Numbered from the stretch's first letter, positions 52,589 to 62,055 are shown. The stretch: DNA of 64,000 nt from Paludisphaera rhizosphaerae (GCF_011065895.1 NZ_JAALCR010000020.1:62001-126000), one strand, 5' to 3'. A program made the numbers and translations. Notes: generated from the letters alone by a model not told the origin.

Positions 52589-53464
52589 TCACTTCGCGGC
52601 AGCAGCCGCGGCCGGCTTCGCGGGGGAGAGCAAACCCTGGTCGGATAGCCATTCGTCGAGGCGAACGGGCCAGTTCTTGATCGAGGCCAGCTTGGAGCGG
52701 CGGCCGAGATTGAAGCCGTGGCCGCCGTGAGCGAAGACGTGGGCCTCCACCGACGCGCCGGCGTCGCGATACGCCTGAAACAACTTGGCGATCACCTTGG
52801 CTGCTCCTTTGTCGTCGTCGGCGACGATCAGGAAGGCCGGCGGCGCGTCCTTGGGGACGGTCTCCGGACAGCCGAGCGGTCCGGGATAGACCTGGACCAG
52901 AAAGTCGGGCCGGGCGCTCAGGCGATCGATCGGGTCCTTGGCATCGGAGTCGCCGCCGTTAGGACCGAAGGCGACCATCGACGCAACCTCGCCGCCGGCC
53001 GAAAAACCCATGATCCCCACCCGCGCCGGATCGATGCCCCATTCCGAGGCCTGACTGCGGACGAGTCGTATCGCGCGAAGGCCGTCTTCGCGCGCGTGCT
53101 CCTCGATCTTGTACGGCGAGCCCTCTTCACGCCCGAGTCGATACTTCAGCACGAACGCCGCCACTCCGGCCTCGTTGAGCCGTTTTGCTGCGTCAATCCC
53201 CTCGGCGTTGTAGACGAGCAGCCGGTGGCCGCCGCCGGGGCAGATCACCACGGCCGCGCCGGTGGCCTTCTCCTTCGGCGGCAGGAAGACGGTGAGCGAG
53301 GGGTTGTGGATGCTCTTGACCCAGTAGTCCTTGGCCTGTTCGGGCTCGCCTCGACGCGCCTCGAATCCCGGCGCTCCGGCCGGCCAGAGGGGAACGACTT
53401 CAGGCTCCTTGGTCTGGGCGGCCAGCACGCGGATGGTCAGCAGGACCGCGAGGATCATGGACAT
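52589..53464 (-). CDS. Exported alpha/beta hydrolase (esterase-like)
   Basis: 291 residues. Short signal-peptide-like start (MSMILAVLLTIRVLAAQ). Serine hydrolase triad: nucleophile Ser155 in GFSAGG, acid in VADDDKG (about 216) and His in GGHGFN (about 250); oxyanion loop CPGGGH (75-80). The family covers acetylxylan-type esterases and peptidase-like hydrolases often seen in planctomycetes; its substrate may be an acetylated sugar. It follows the TIM-barrel gene by 22 bp, probably one transcript. The tail is Ala/Lys/Pro rich. Confidence 0.85.
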   Translation of the reverse strand: MSMILAVLLTIRVLAAQTKEPEVVPLWPAGAPGFEARRGEPEQAKDYWVKSIHNPSLTVFLPPKEKATGAAVVICPGGGHRLLVYNAEGIDAAKRLNEAGVAAFVLKYRLGREEGSPYKIEEHAREDGLRAIRLVRSQASEWGIDPARVGIMGFSAGGEVASMVAFGPNGGDSDAKDPIDRLSARPDFLVQVYPGPLGCPETVPKDAPPAFLIVADDDKGAAKVIAKLFQAYRDAGASVEAHVFAHGGHGFNLGRRSKLASIKNWPVRLDEWLSDQGLLSPAKPAAAAAAK

Positions 53465-53486
53465 GGAGATGTTCCTGTGGGCGAGG

Positions 53487-54440
53487 TCATCCGATCTGGG
53501 CGAAGGCCCGCTTCATGGCCCGGGCGGTCGTCGCCACGGCGGCATCGGCGGGCATCGTGCGGAGGGTGGCGTTGAACGGCTCGGCGCGGACGGGGCCGTC
53601 GTAACCGATGGCGGCGAGCGCCGAGAGGAACCCCTTGGCGTCGATGACCCCCGTGGAGCAGGGGAGTTCACGGACGCCGTCGCGCTGCTGGTCGAGCGGC
53701 ACCGAGCGCGGGGCGTCGTTGAGGTCGCAGGCGACCACGTCCTTCGCCGTCAGCCCTTTGAGGTCGTCGACCGTTTCGCCGGCCGTGTACCAGTGCCACG
53801 AATCGAGGACCAGGCCGACGTTCTCGCGGCCGATCTCGGCGATCAGGTCGCGCATCTCGGCCATCGTATGGAGGAACGGGAAACGCGAGGACGTCCACGC
53901 CGTCTTCGGCCCCACGTACTCAAGACCGAGGCGGACGCCGTGATCGCCGAGCACCTTCGCGACCTCGCGCAGGCGCTCGGCGTGGCGTCGGAAGTTGGCG
54001 ACGTAGGTCAGCCGATCCGACCCCGGCGCGATCCACGTCCCGACGCGCGTTACGCCGGCCCGTTGCAGGGCTGCGGCCTGCTCGGGAAGCTCCGACATCC
54101 CCTTGCGGAAATCCTCGTCCCCGCCCCGGAAATCGACGGGCAATCCCGCGGCTCCCCAGGTCAGGTCGTTCGCCTTGAGCTTGGCCAGCAGCGTTGAGAG
54201 TTGGTCGGACGAAAGCTTTGCAAGCTGCACCGCGTCGGCGCCGATGGACTCGAAGCCGTGCTGGTGGGCCAGGTCCACGGCCTGCGACAGGTCGGCTTTC
54301 ACGCCGAGGTTGCCGCAGACGAGGTCGATGGTCATCTTGCGGGATAATGAAGCCTCAGCCCCCCGCGCCAGCCCTGGCAGGCAGGTTGTGCAGGCGAGCA
54401 ATCGGAGGAAATCCCGTCGTCGAAGCTGAGGCGTCGTCAT
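53487..54440 (-). CDS. Tat-exported sugar phosphate isomerase/epimerase-like TIM-barrel protein
   Basis: 317 residues from ATG 54440 (a GTG at 54452 would add four). Twin-arginine signal RRRDFLRLLACTTCLPGLARG, then a xylose-isomerase-like TIM barrel (AP endonuclease family 2): LGLEYVGPKT, VGLVLDSWHWYTAGE and VRAEPFN provide the metal-binding Glu, Asp and His. IolE/IolH/IolI-type enzymes of inositol breakdown share this fold, and the gene lies next to the inositol oxygenase operon. The Tat export argues against a cytosolic inosose step, so the link is only suggestive. Confidence 0.82.
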   Translation of the reverse strand: MTTPQLRRRDFLRLLACTTCLPGLARGAEASLSRKMTIDLVCGNLGVKADLSQAVDLAHQHGFESIGADAVQLAKLSSDQLSTLLAKLKANDLTWGAAGLPVDFRGGDEDFRKGMSELPEQAAALQRAGVTRVGTWIAPGSDRLTYVANFRRHAERLREVAKVLGDHGVRLGLEYVGPKTAWTSSRFPFLHTMAEMRDLIAEIGRENVGLVLDSWHWYTAGETVDDLKGLTAKDVVACDLNDAPRSVPLDQQRDGVRELPCSTGVIDAKGFLSALAAIGYDGPVRAEPFNATLRTMPADAAVATTARAMKRAFAQIG

Positions 54441-54627
54441 GGTGGAGCTCACCGTCCAGGGGAGGTTCTGTCGCTGGGGTCCAGCTTACGTCTGCGGTTG
54501 CAACCTTCGCCACGGGCCGCCCCTCTCGAATTCGGACGATCCGAATGAAATCACGTCGAATTCTTCGGAGTGGGTGATATCGTGGAAGCTCCTGCTGGAG
54601 GCTTTGGATCGGAAGAGAGGGGAGGGG

Positions 54628-55011
54628 ATGGAATTCATGGCGGCTTTCGTTTTCGTTCCGCTGTTCGCCATCATCGCTGCAGCCTGGATTCAACTTGTGA
54701 AGAAGGCTGGATACTCGCGGGTTTGGGTGTTCTTGCCGCTTCTGATCGGGCCATTGGCCGTCCTGGTCGTCATCCTCAAGGAATGGCCGGTCCATCGCGA
54801 GCTGGGCTGGCGGCGCTTCCTCGATGGATCGACGTCCGACGATCTGGTGGAGATGGTCGAGCGGTACGCGCTCGATCTGGAGCAGGCCGGCGACTGGAAA
54901 CAGGCGACGCGGGTCTACCAGGAACTCGCCCGCCGAATCCCGGAATCGGCGGAATACTACGCGAAGAGCGCAAGTCGATTCGCTTCGCCGCCGCCCCTGC
55001 TTTGGGATTGA
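54628..55011 (+). CDS. Small membrane protein with TPR-like tail
   Basis: 127 residues from the ATG at 54628, with AGAGAGG about 7 bp upstream; a frame beginning at 54439 is longer but its first 63 residues are not protein-like. Two hydrophobic spans (about 5-24, FMAAFVFVPLFAIIAAAWIQL; and about 34-54, WVFLPLLIGPLAVLVVIL) precede a helical segment like a single TPR (YALDLEQAGDWKQATRVYQELARRIPES). No family recognised. Divergent from the TIM-barrel gene, convergent with the SnoaL-HTH gene. Confidence 0.6.
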   Translation: MEFMAAFVFVPLFAIIAAAWIQLVKKAGYSRVWVFLPLLIGPLAVLVVILKEWPVHRELGWRRFLDGSTSDDLVEMVERYALDLEQAGDWKQATRVYQELARRIPESAEYYAKSASRFASPPPLLWD

Positions 55012-55072
55012 GGAGCCGCGTCGGGCAACGACGTCCCGCTCTCTCTGACTCGATCGGACCGGTCGGGCCTCG

Positions 55073-56425
55073 TCACGAACGGGATTCCTGCTTTCGGTCG
55101 CTCCGGTAGCGTGGGCCCTCGCCGGTGCGGAGCCAGTGCGGCTCGGCGCCCGTCTCGTCAAGGAAGGCCAGGAGGACGTCGCTGGGGATGCGGACTCCGG
55201 TTTCGTAGTCGTACCAGGAGCGGACGGGGATCCCCAATCGGCGGGCGAGTTCCGGGCCGCCGCGCTCGCCGAAGAGGTCTTCGCGGATCTGCGCCAGGCG
55301 GTCTGAGAACGCCCGCTTGGCTTCGAGTACCTCTGGCGATGGCCCCTCTGGCGATGGCCCCTCGGGCTCCTGGATGTGCTGCATGAGGGCCCCCTGGTTC
55401 CAGGTGTCCCAGCCCTCGACCATGACGCCGTCCTTGAAGCGGAGCCAACTCGTGCCGCGAGCGAAGATCGGCTCGTGGGACGGAGGGACGCCCAGGCCGT
55501 CGCCGGTGTGCGTGCCGGAGATCGTCCAGCGCACCACCACATCGTCGCCTTGGGCGAGGGTGTCCTCGATCTGAACTCTGAGATCCGGAATGGCCTCGAG
55601 GAACGAGTCGCGGACCCGTTTGAAGGGCTCGCAGCCGACGACGTCCCCGCCTTCCATGTGACCGACGGAGGTCTCGCAAAGCAATTCGTCGATGGTATCG
55701 GCCCGCCGTTCGTTCCATACTTCCTCGAACCATCGCTTCGACTTCTCGCGATTCGCGAGACTCGCCAACAGGATCTCCGCCGGGACGGTCGGCGGGCCGT
55801 TGCTCGGTCGCAGTGGGCCGGTCGGCTCGCCCCGTTCGAGCTTTTCGAGGGCCTCGCGCAGCAACTCCACGGGACTTCGCTCGCCGGGGGCCGACGGCCC
55901 GCCGGCGTTCTTCGAGGCGAGGGCAGCCGCGGCCTGGTGCTGCTCATGGAGGTGTTGCATGAGGGCCCCCTGGTTCCAGGAGTCCCAGCCCTCGGTCATC
56001 TGACCGTCCTTGAATCGGTGCCAGGTCATCCCCCGCGCGGCGATCGACTTGTTGCAGGGGGGGACGCCCAGACCATCGCCGGTGTGGGTGCCGGAAACGG
56101 TCCAGCGAACCACCACGTCGTCGCCGGCGGCGACCGTGTCCTCGATCTCGAACTTCAGGTCCGGGAATGCGGTGAGGAACAAATCCCGAACCTGCTTGAA
56201 GGGCTTGCGGCCCACGAAGTCGCCGGACTCCATGTGGCCGAGCCCCTCCTCATGGAGCAACTCGTCCACAACCTCCGCACGTCGCTCGTTCCAGACCTCT
56301 TCGAACCATCGCCGCGACAGGTTGCGATTCGCGTCGCTCACGTCGGCCTCCATTGGCATATGTTCCCGGATCGGTCGAGCGGGGCCCAGCAGCCTCGAGA
56401 GGAGATCTTCCGCCGGTTGTCGCAT
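55073..56425 (-). CDS. Double SnoaL-like domain protein fused to XRE-type helix-turn-helix
   Basis: 450 residues. Two homologous SnoaL/ester-cyclase-like domains (about 35-160 and 230-352) share RRWFEEVWNERRA..., GDDVVVRWTVSGTHTGDGLGVPP and EGWDSWNQGALMQH; they are products of an internal duplication. The C-terminal 70 residues match an XRE/Cro-type HTH: ELARRLGIPVRSWYDYETG followed by AEPHWLRTGEGPRY, as in phage repressors. A hinge of Pro/Gly/Ser separates the parts. A start at 56359 is also possible. SnoaL domains bind small hydrophobic or polyketide-like molecules, so a ligand-sensing regulator is a reasonable inference. Monocistronic. Confidence 0.85.
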   Translation of the reverse strand: MRQPAEDLLSRLLGPARPIREHMPMEADVSDANRNLSRRWFEEVWNERRAEVVDELLHEEGLGHMESGDFVGRKPFKQVRDLFLTAFPDLKFEIEDTVAAGDDVVVRWTVSGTHTGDGLGVPPCNKSIAARGMTWHRFKDGQMTEGWDSWNQGALMQHLHEQHQAAAALASKNAGGPSAPGERSPVELLREALEKLERGEPTGPLRPSNGPPTVPAEILLASLANREKSKRWFEEVWNERRADTIDELLCETSVGHMEGGDVVGCEPFKRVRDSFLEAIPDLRVQIEDTLAQGDDVVVRWTISGTHTGDGLGVPPSHEPIFARGTSWLRFKDGVMVEGWDTWNQGALMQHIQEPEGPSPEGPSPEVLEAKRAFSDRLAQIREDLFGERGGPELARRLGIPVRSWYDYETGVRIPSDVLLAFLDETGAEPHWLRTGEGPRYRSDRKQESRS

Positions 56426-56490
56426 TCTCCCTAATTAGTACTTAAGAGTACAGTCTCACGCTGCGATCCAGGGCGGTCGGCCCCCCGCGT

Positions 56491-57174
56491 TTAGCGCGAG
56501 TGGCAACCGATGCACTGGTGCTGGAACGCGAAGCCCGGTGGAGGGTTGAGCCATGTCGCGGCTTCAGCGGCGTACTTGGTGCCTGTGAGGCCGTCGCGGG
56601 CCGCCTCAAGCTGCGCGACGGCGTCGTCCTTGCGGCCCAGGCCCATGTAGGCCTCGGCCAGACCCATACGCAACTCACCCAGGGGATGGGTCCCGATCTT
56701 GTCGAAACGGTCTTTCTGGGACTCGTAGACGACCTCCAGGTCCCCCGCGGCCTTGGCGAGCATCTCCCCCTTCGTCTCGGCCTGCATGCTCCGCGACGCG
56801 GGGAGTAGCACCACGGCGCGGGGGATCCGCACACCGACGTCCTTCGGTTCGAGGGCCACGGCGCGATCCATGTCGGCCAGTCCTGTTTGCCAGAGCTTAA
56901 GCCCCTCCTCGCGATCCTTCCTGCGGAAAGCCTGACCTCCCTGGAAGGTTCTCGCGGCTCCTCGCCAGACCAGGGCCTTGGCGTAGTCGGGTTTCTGTTT
57001 CAGGGCCGCTTCGCAAGCGTCCAGGCCGCGAGCCATGGATTTCTCGTCTCCCCGAAACCCGGCGAAGATTTCCTCGCGGACCTTCAGGTCGAAGCGGTCG
57101 TCGTCGCCCGCCAGGGCCAGGCTGATGGGCAGGGCCAGCATCGTCGCGATCAGAAGGCGTCTTCGTCTTCGCAT
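56491..57174 (-). CDS. Exported TPR protein with C-terminal CxxCH
   Basis: 227 residues from ATG 57174 (GGAG 9 bp upstream; a GTG four codons earlier is less likely). Signal peptide (RRRRRLLIATMLALPISLALA), then TPR-like helices (ARGLDACEAALKQKPDYAKALVWRGAA; LADMDRAVALEPKD; LAEAYMGLGRKDDAVAQLEAAR). The protein ends FQHQCIGCHSR: a CxxCH haem c motif two residues from the C-terminus. One CxxCH after a TPR scaffold suggests covalent haem or metal binding in the periplasm. No named family. Confidence 0.75.
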   Translation of the reverse strand: MRRRRRLLIATMLALPISLALAGDDDRFDLKVREEIFAGFRGDEKSMARGLDACEAALKQKPDYAKALVWRGAARTFQGGQAFRRKDREEGLKLWQTGLADMDRAVALEPKDVGVRIPRAVVLLPASRSMQAETKGEMLAKAAGDLEVVYESQKDRFDKIGTHPLGELRMGLAEAYMGLGRKDDAVAQLEAARDGLTGTKYAAEAATWLNPPPGFAFQHQCIGCHSR

Positions 57175-57891
57175 CTCATCCTCCACGAGGGATCGCCGCA
57201 GCCGACTGCCGTTCGGGGCTAATCCGCAGCCCGGGCGATCTTACCGGGAGATGTTCGTCGCGTCGTGGGTGTTATTGCGGACTGCATCCATCGCGGCGGT
57301 TCGCGGACTGCGGATCGACCATCTGACCGACGCCCCACCCACACGTGCGATCCCCGGCCTGAGCTCAGCGCCGACGGCGGCGGCTGTGGTGATTGTGCTG
57401 ATTTTCTGGGCGAGAGCAGGGCGGGTTTCTGATCTGGCCGGGAACAGAAATTCGGTCTCGGTTGCACACATATCGATAGAGCGACCTTGTTGCGCGATCC
57501 CCACTGCGGCCGGACTGATAGGATCGTCGCGAAGGCGCTTTTCTCCGATGCGGGAATGTGATTCGCGTCAATCGAAGCCAACGTGGAAGGGATCGTAAAG
57601 GCTATGGCCGCAACGGTTTTCCCACGATCGGGAGGTGCCTCCGCGGCGGCGAACGAACCCGATTCGAAGCCGTTCGCGAAGGCGTGCCGCGGCTGGGCCC
57701 GCGGCGGCGCCTTCCCCGGCCGATCTCGGGCGCAAAAGCGTGAGCGGCGATCGAGAAATCGCCGATCGAACCCGATTCCGAGATCCGTTTTCTGCGTTCA
57801 ACCGACCACGAGGAATGCACTTCCGTCGAACCGACCCGCTCGACGGCTGGCGCGAACGAACCCAATTCGGAGGCCGAACCGACCCGCTGGA
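57175..57891. other. Intergenic region with short dispersed repeats
   Basis: 717 bp between the TPR gene start and the end of the giant PVC-type gene. No convincing ORF. A motif like CGAACCCGATTCnnAG recurs three times (about 57654-57669, 57767-57782, 57857-57872), once with an A for G change, and CGAACCGACCCGCT occurs twice (about 57827, 57875). They may be remnants of a small repeat family. The promoter of the TPR gene should lie at the left side. Confidence 0.35.
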
Positions 57892-60800
57892 TCACTCCAG
57901 GCGAGCCCCTTCGACGGCCAGGTCGATCAGCCGGTCGATCGGCTGGTCGGCCGCCCAGGAGAGGGCCCGAAGGTGGATGAGGCGGAAGAGCGGGTCGTCG
58001 TAGGTCCAGGTGTAGTGGCCGGGGATCGAGACGAAGACCCGGCCCTTGCCCTGGCGTCGCGTCCACATCAGGGGCCGGGCGGCGTCTTCCTCGGGGCCGG
58101 TGGCGAGGACCTCGATTCGCGACGTGTCGCCGCGGAGGTTCCAGTAGCTCTCGTCGACCAGGTGGAACTTCGTCGGCAGGCCCTCCGTGATCGGCGACTT
58201 CGGGTCGGTGAAGGTCAGGTCGAGGGCCCCGTGGCGATACTTGGCGCCCGGTCCCCAGGCCAGGCCGATCAGGTCGGCGAGGGCGTCCGGCGACTTCCCC
58301 CCGTTGACCGCGAAGTGGATGACGACCAGCCCGCCGCCGCGGTCGAGATAAGCCCGCAACTTCGCCGCGCGGTCGTCGGACCACCTCGCGTTCATGGAGT
58401 TCCAGACAATCACGTCGGAGTCGTCGGCGAATTCCAACCCGTCCCCATCCTTGACCTCGCGGACCGTGACGCCGGGGGAGGTTCCCAGCAGTTTGGACCA
58501 GCGGTCGAGCCACAGGGGATAGTCGTGCTCGTCGATCCCGTGGTCCTTGACGCCGGCGGCCAGCGTGATGCGGAGCGGCTTGGCGGCGCCGTCGGCCGGG
58601 GCCTTGCGACCCTTCGTCGCGGCCTCCCACTCGGCCCGGGTACGGGGCGGCGGGGCGTCGTCGCGGTGGATCGGCGCGGGGGCCGGGGGCTTCTGGAGGA
58701 GGAACGCCATCAGGTGCTTGAAGTTCGCCGGGCCGATCGCGGCGGGGAGCCCCTCGGGCATCGTCGAGATCCCCGTCGGCTTCATCTCCTCCACGTCCGA
58801 CCGCGACAGGACGATCTCCTCGCCCGTCGTCAGGCCGACGCGCAGGCGGTTGTCCTCGGTGCGGACCGAGCCGGCCAGACTGCGGCCGTCGTTCAGGGCG
58901 ATCTGGTAGGCGATGTAATCGGGGTTGATCGCCGCGCTGGGCTGCGAAACGTCGCGCAGGACCGACTCGAAATCACGCTCGACGAGGTTCGACAGATCGG
59001 GGCCGATCTTGCCGCCTTCGCCGCGGATCGTGTGGCACCTGGAGCATTGGGCCGCGGCTCCGAAGAAGACCTCGCGGCCCTTCCGCCAGTCGCCCCCCGC
59101 ATATTCAGGAGGGAACGTCGGTTCGGCAGCCGCCGGCGCAGAGGACTCGTCGCCCACGCTCGCCCACGGCAGCAGCATCCGGCCCGGCGGCAACAGCCGT
59201 TCTCGGGCGTCCTCGTTGGTCCGGAAGCTGAATTCAAGCTCGCCGCCGAAACCCGTCGGGCAGGTGATCGCGAATGGGATCGGAGCTTCGGAGACGGCGT
59301 CGAAGGTCAGTGTTACCTCGACGCGGCCGTTGGGGATCTCCTTGGTCTCGACCTTCGCGCCGGGGGCCTCGACGCGAAGTCGGTGGGGACCTTGGAACGA
59401 CAGCACGGGCTTCTCCACGGGGAGGACGGAGTCGACGGTCGATCCCGGCTGGACGGCGGGGCGGAGCAGATCCTTGAGCCGCAGTTGGGTCCGGAGCGAG
59501 ATCTCGCCCACGGTGGCGGAGTAGGCCCAGAAGCGTTGGTGCTCGGGGCTGGCGAAGGTCTGGCCTCGCGCCGCGGCCAGGTCGAGATGCGGCAGCCAGG
59601 CGACCGCCTTGAGTCGGTGATCGGCCGACTCCCAGCGGGCCTCAACCCCCGACAGGCTGAAGGCGAGATCCGTTTCGGCTCGCTGGGCGAGCGATACGGC
59701 CTTACCGCTCGTTCTTACCGGCGACGTGGTTCGGCCAAGGCCGGGGAGCGTGACTGCGTAGGGGACCGCCGCCCATTGCGAGTCGGTGGAAAGGATGAGC
59801 GTCTGACGGTCGGGGGACAGACTGACGCCTCGGACGGCCAACGTTTCGCGGGGGGCGGCGAGTTGCATGGCGACCACCGCATAGCCGGGACGGAGCGTCT
59901 CGAAGCGATCCGCCGGACCGACGGCGCGGCCGTATTCGATCTTCGCGCCCTTCGCCAGGTCGTGGAGTGTGGCCGGGTCGAGGGGCCGGTCAAAGGCGAT
60001 GCGGACCTCGCGAGGCCCGTTCGACCACGCGAGCGAAGGCCGCGGCAGGTTGGAGCCCGCGTAGCGGACCTTGAACAGCTTGCCTTTCCCTTCGGGGCCG
60101 CTCCCCCAGTCGGGCGCGCCGCTGTGGGCGGCGACCACGAGGGAGCCGTCGGCCCCGACGCAGGCGTCGACCAGCAGCATCCCCGCCGAGGCGATCAGTT
60201 CGGTCTTCGCCGCGTACTCGCCGCGGACCTTGGTCAAGTGGGTGCGATAGAGCTTGCCTCGCGAGTAGCCGGCGACGAGGGCGTCGCCCGCCCACCACTC
60301 GGGACCGAACCGGGGTTCGCCGCCGACGCCGTTGAAGGTCAGGCCGCAGGTCGACTGGTGCTGCGGGGTGTAGTCGAACGTCGAGGGCTCGTCGATCACG
60401 TCGGGAAGGTGCTTCGCGTGTCGCGGGGGGAAGCCGTAATGACGGCCGGGCCGGATGTGCAGGAGTTCGTCGAACGGGTTGCCGTTGGGGAGCCAGGTCG
60501 CCCCTTCCTGATCGGTGGCGAAGAGGTCTCCCTCGGCGTTGAATTCCAGGCCGACGGGGAAGCGGATGCCCGTGGCGACGATCTCGCGACTCTGGAAGTC
60601 GGGAGCGACCTTCAGGATCGTCCCGCGCTCGCTCTTCACGTCGTAATGCGCCTTCCCCTGAGCGTCGATCAGGTAGGCGTTGGTGAAGTTCTGACAGCCC
60701 GTGCCGACATAGATCGACCCGTCCGGCCCGAGCGCGACACCCATCGCATCGACGCTGTGGATCAACTCCGGCCAGCCCTTCGCCACGACGATCTCGCGGT

Positions 60801-62055
60801 CGGCCCGGTCGTCGCCGTTGACGTCCACGATCAGCACGCACTTCCCCTTGCAGGGGATGAACAGGCCCGAGCCCAGCTTGTACCCCGGCGGCGTCAGGGC
60901 CGCGTCGAGCGGCGAGACGATCGAGCCGCGACCGTCCCAGAAGAGGTCGGCCCGATCCTCCAACCCGTCTCCGTCGGTGTCGGAGAGGACGTGGATCGTG
61001 CCGTCGTAGCAAACGGCGAAGAGCTTGCCATCGGGCCGGCGCTTGAGGTTGTTGACGTTCTTCAGGTCGAGGGGAAGCTCATAGACGTCGAAGCCCGGGA
61101 CGAGCATCTGGAACAGGGGCGGGTTCTTCACGGTCTCCAGGCGATGGCCGCTTGTCGTGGGGACTGTCTTCAATACGTCGGTGAGGCCGCGGTGCTTGGC
61201 GTCGAGGTAGCCTCGAACGGCGGCGGCCTCGGCGTCGGTCAGGGCCCGGTCGTAGAAGAGGACCTCGGCGACGTCGCCGTGGAGGAAGCCCTGGACGTAC
61301 GGGGGCCTCGCCTCATTGCTGTAGAGTCGCGCGCCGAGGGTTATCCGGTCGAGCCGCATCGGTTCGAGCTTGCGCGGGCGGGGGCGTTGGGGGAGGTCGT
61401 CGACGGCCGGCGAGATCCACGCCCCGTCCGGCCCGACGCCGATCCGGACCGCGAGCGTCAGGAATTCGCCGAACTCGCGGGGCGATTCGAGGACGTTGGC
61501 GAAGCCCTGGAATCCGTGGCCTTCAATATTCAACGTGTCGAACCGCGTCGAGGCGGCTGGACCCAGGTCGACGTTCAGGCCCGACGTGTAGTCGTTCTTG
61601 CCGTTCTCCGCCCCGGCCAGGAATCCGCGGAACATGCCCAGGTTCGAGGCTGGCGCCGTCACGACGAAGACGGTGGCCGCGCGGACGTCGCCGGGGATTC
61701 CCTTCGCCTCGAAGCAGTCGTCGACGCCGTCGAACCGCACGAACGATCGGCCCGAGGCCTGGATGAGCCGAGGCCGGGCTGTCGGCCTCGGCTGGGCGAA
61801 GTCGCGACGCTCGCCGGAGGCGTCGGGCCAGGATTCCATTGGGGCGTTGGGCGAGGCCGCGCCGCCCGGTGGACGGCGGCTGGCGTCGAGCCAGAGGCGA
61901 AGGCCTTGCTTGACCGGGAGGTTCGGATCGGCCCAGGGTTCCACGTCGGCCCGGGAAGGCTTCGTCTGGGCCGCCAGGCAGACCGCCAGGACGGCAAGAA
62001 GCCCGGCCTTCGTCAGGAGCCCGGTCGCCGGCCGTGTGCACAACTGGCGCGTCAT
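57892..62055 (-). CDS. Giant PVC-type protein: LamG-like, membrane-bound dehydrogenase-type propeller, CxxCH, ThuA
   Basis: 1,387 residues from ATG 62055, with GAGGAGG 8 bp upstream and a signal peptide (LLTKAGLLAVLAVCLAAQTKPSRA). Domains in order: LamG/concanavalin-like (about 40-240, GLRLWLDASRR...), a beta-propeller of the PVC membrane-bound dehydrogenase type (about 265-690, with VYELPLDLKNVNNLKRRPDG and DTDGDGLEDRADLF), an accessory beta region, cytochrome c domain with CSRCH (C1004-H1008) and the planctomycete haem-binding context, and a C-terminal ThuA-like domain (about 1170-1387). Probably exported, acting on carbohydrates. Monocistronic as far as visible. Confidence 0.9.
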   Translation of the reverse strand: MTRQLCTRPATGLLTKAGLLAVLAVCLAAQTKPSRADVEPWADPNLPVKQGLRLWLDASRRPPGGAASPNAPMESWPDASGERRDFAQPRPTARPRLIQASGRSFVRFDGVDDCFEAKGIPGDVRAATVFVVTAPASNLGMFRGFLAGAENGKNDYTSGLNVDLGPAASTRFDTLNIEGHGFQGFANVLESPREFGEFLTLAVRIGVGPDGAWISPAVDDLPQRPRPRKLEPMRLDRITLGARLYSNEARPPYVQGFLHGDVAEVLFYDRALTDAEAAAVRGYLDAKHRGLTDVLKTVPTTSGHRLETVKNPPLFQMLVPGFDVYELPLDLKNVNNLKRRPDGKLFAVCYDGTIHVLSDTDGDGLEDRADLFWDGRGSIVSPLDAALTPPGYKLGSGLFIPCKGKCVLIVDVNGDDRADREIVVAKGWPELIHSVDAMGVALGPDGSIYVGTGCQNFTNAYLIDAQGKAHYDVKSERGTILKVAPDFQSREIVATGIRFPVGLEFNAEGDLFATDQEGATWLPNGNPFDELLHIRPGRHYGFPPRHAKHLPDVIDEPSTFDYTPQHQSTCGLTFNGVGGEPRFGPEWWAGDALVAGYSRGKLYRTHLTKVRGEYAAKTELIASAGMLLVDACVGADGSLVVAAHSGAPDWGSGPEGKGKLFKVRYAGSNLPRPSLAWSNGPREVRIAFDRPLDPATLHDLAKGAKIEYGRAVGPADRFETLRPGYAVVAMQLAAPRETLAVRGVSLSPDRQTLILSTDSQWAAVPYAVTLPGLGRTTSPVRTSGKAVSLAQRAETDLAFSLSGVEARWESADHRLKAVAWLPHLDLAAARGQTFASPEHQRFWAYSATVGEISLRTQLRLKDLLRPAVQPGSTVDSVLPVEKPVLSFQGPHRLRVEAPGAKVETKEIPNGRVEVTLTFDAVSEAPIPFAITCPTGFGGELEFSFRTNEDARERLLPPGRMLLPWASVGDESSAPAAAEPTFPPEYAGGDWRKGREVFFGAAAQCSRCHTIRGEGGKIGPDLSNLVERDFESVLRDVSQPSAAINPDYIAYQIALNDGRSLAGSVRTEDNRLRVGLTTGEEIVLSRSDVEEMKPTGISTMPEGLPAAIGPANFKHLMAFLLQKPPAPAPIHRDDAPPPRTRAEWEAATKGRKAPADGAAKPLRITLAAGVKDHGIDEHDYPLWLDRWSKLLGTSPGVTVREVKDGDGLEFADDSDVIVWNSMNARWSDDRAAKLRAYLDRGGGLVVIHFAVNGGKSPDALADLIGLAWGPGAKYRHGALDLTFTDPKSPITEGLPTKFHLVDESYWNLRGDTSRIEVLATGPEEDAARPLMWTRRQGKGRVFVSIPGHYTWTYDDPLFRLIHLRALSWAADQPIDRLIDLAVEGARLE

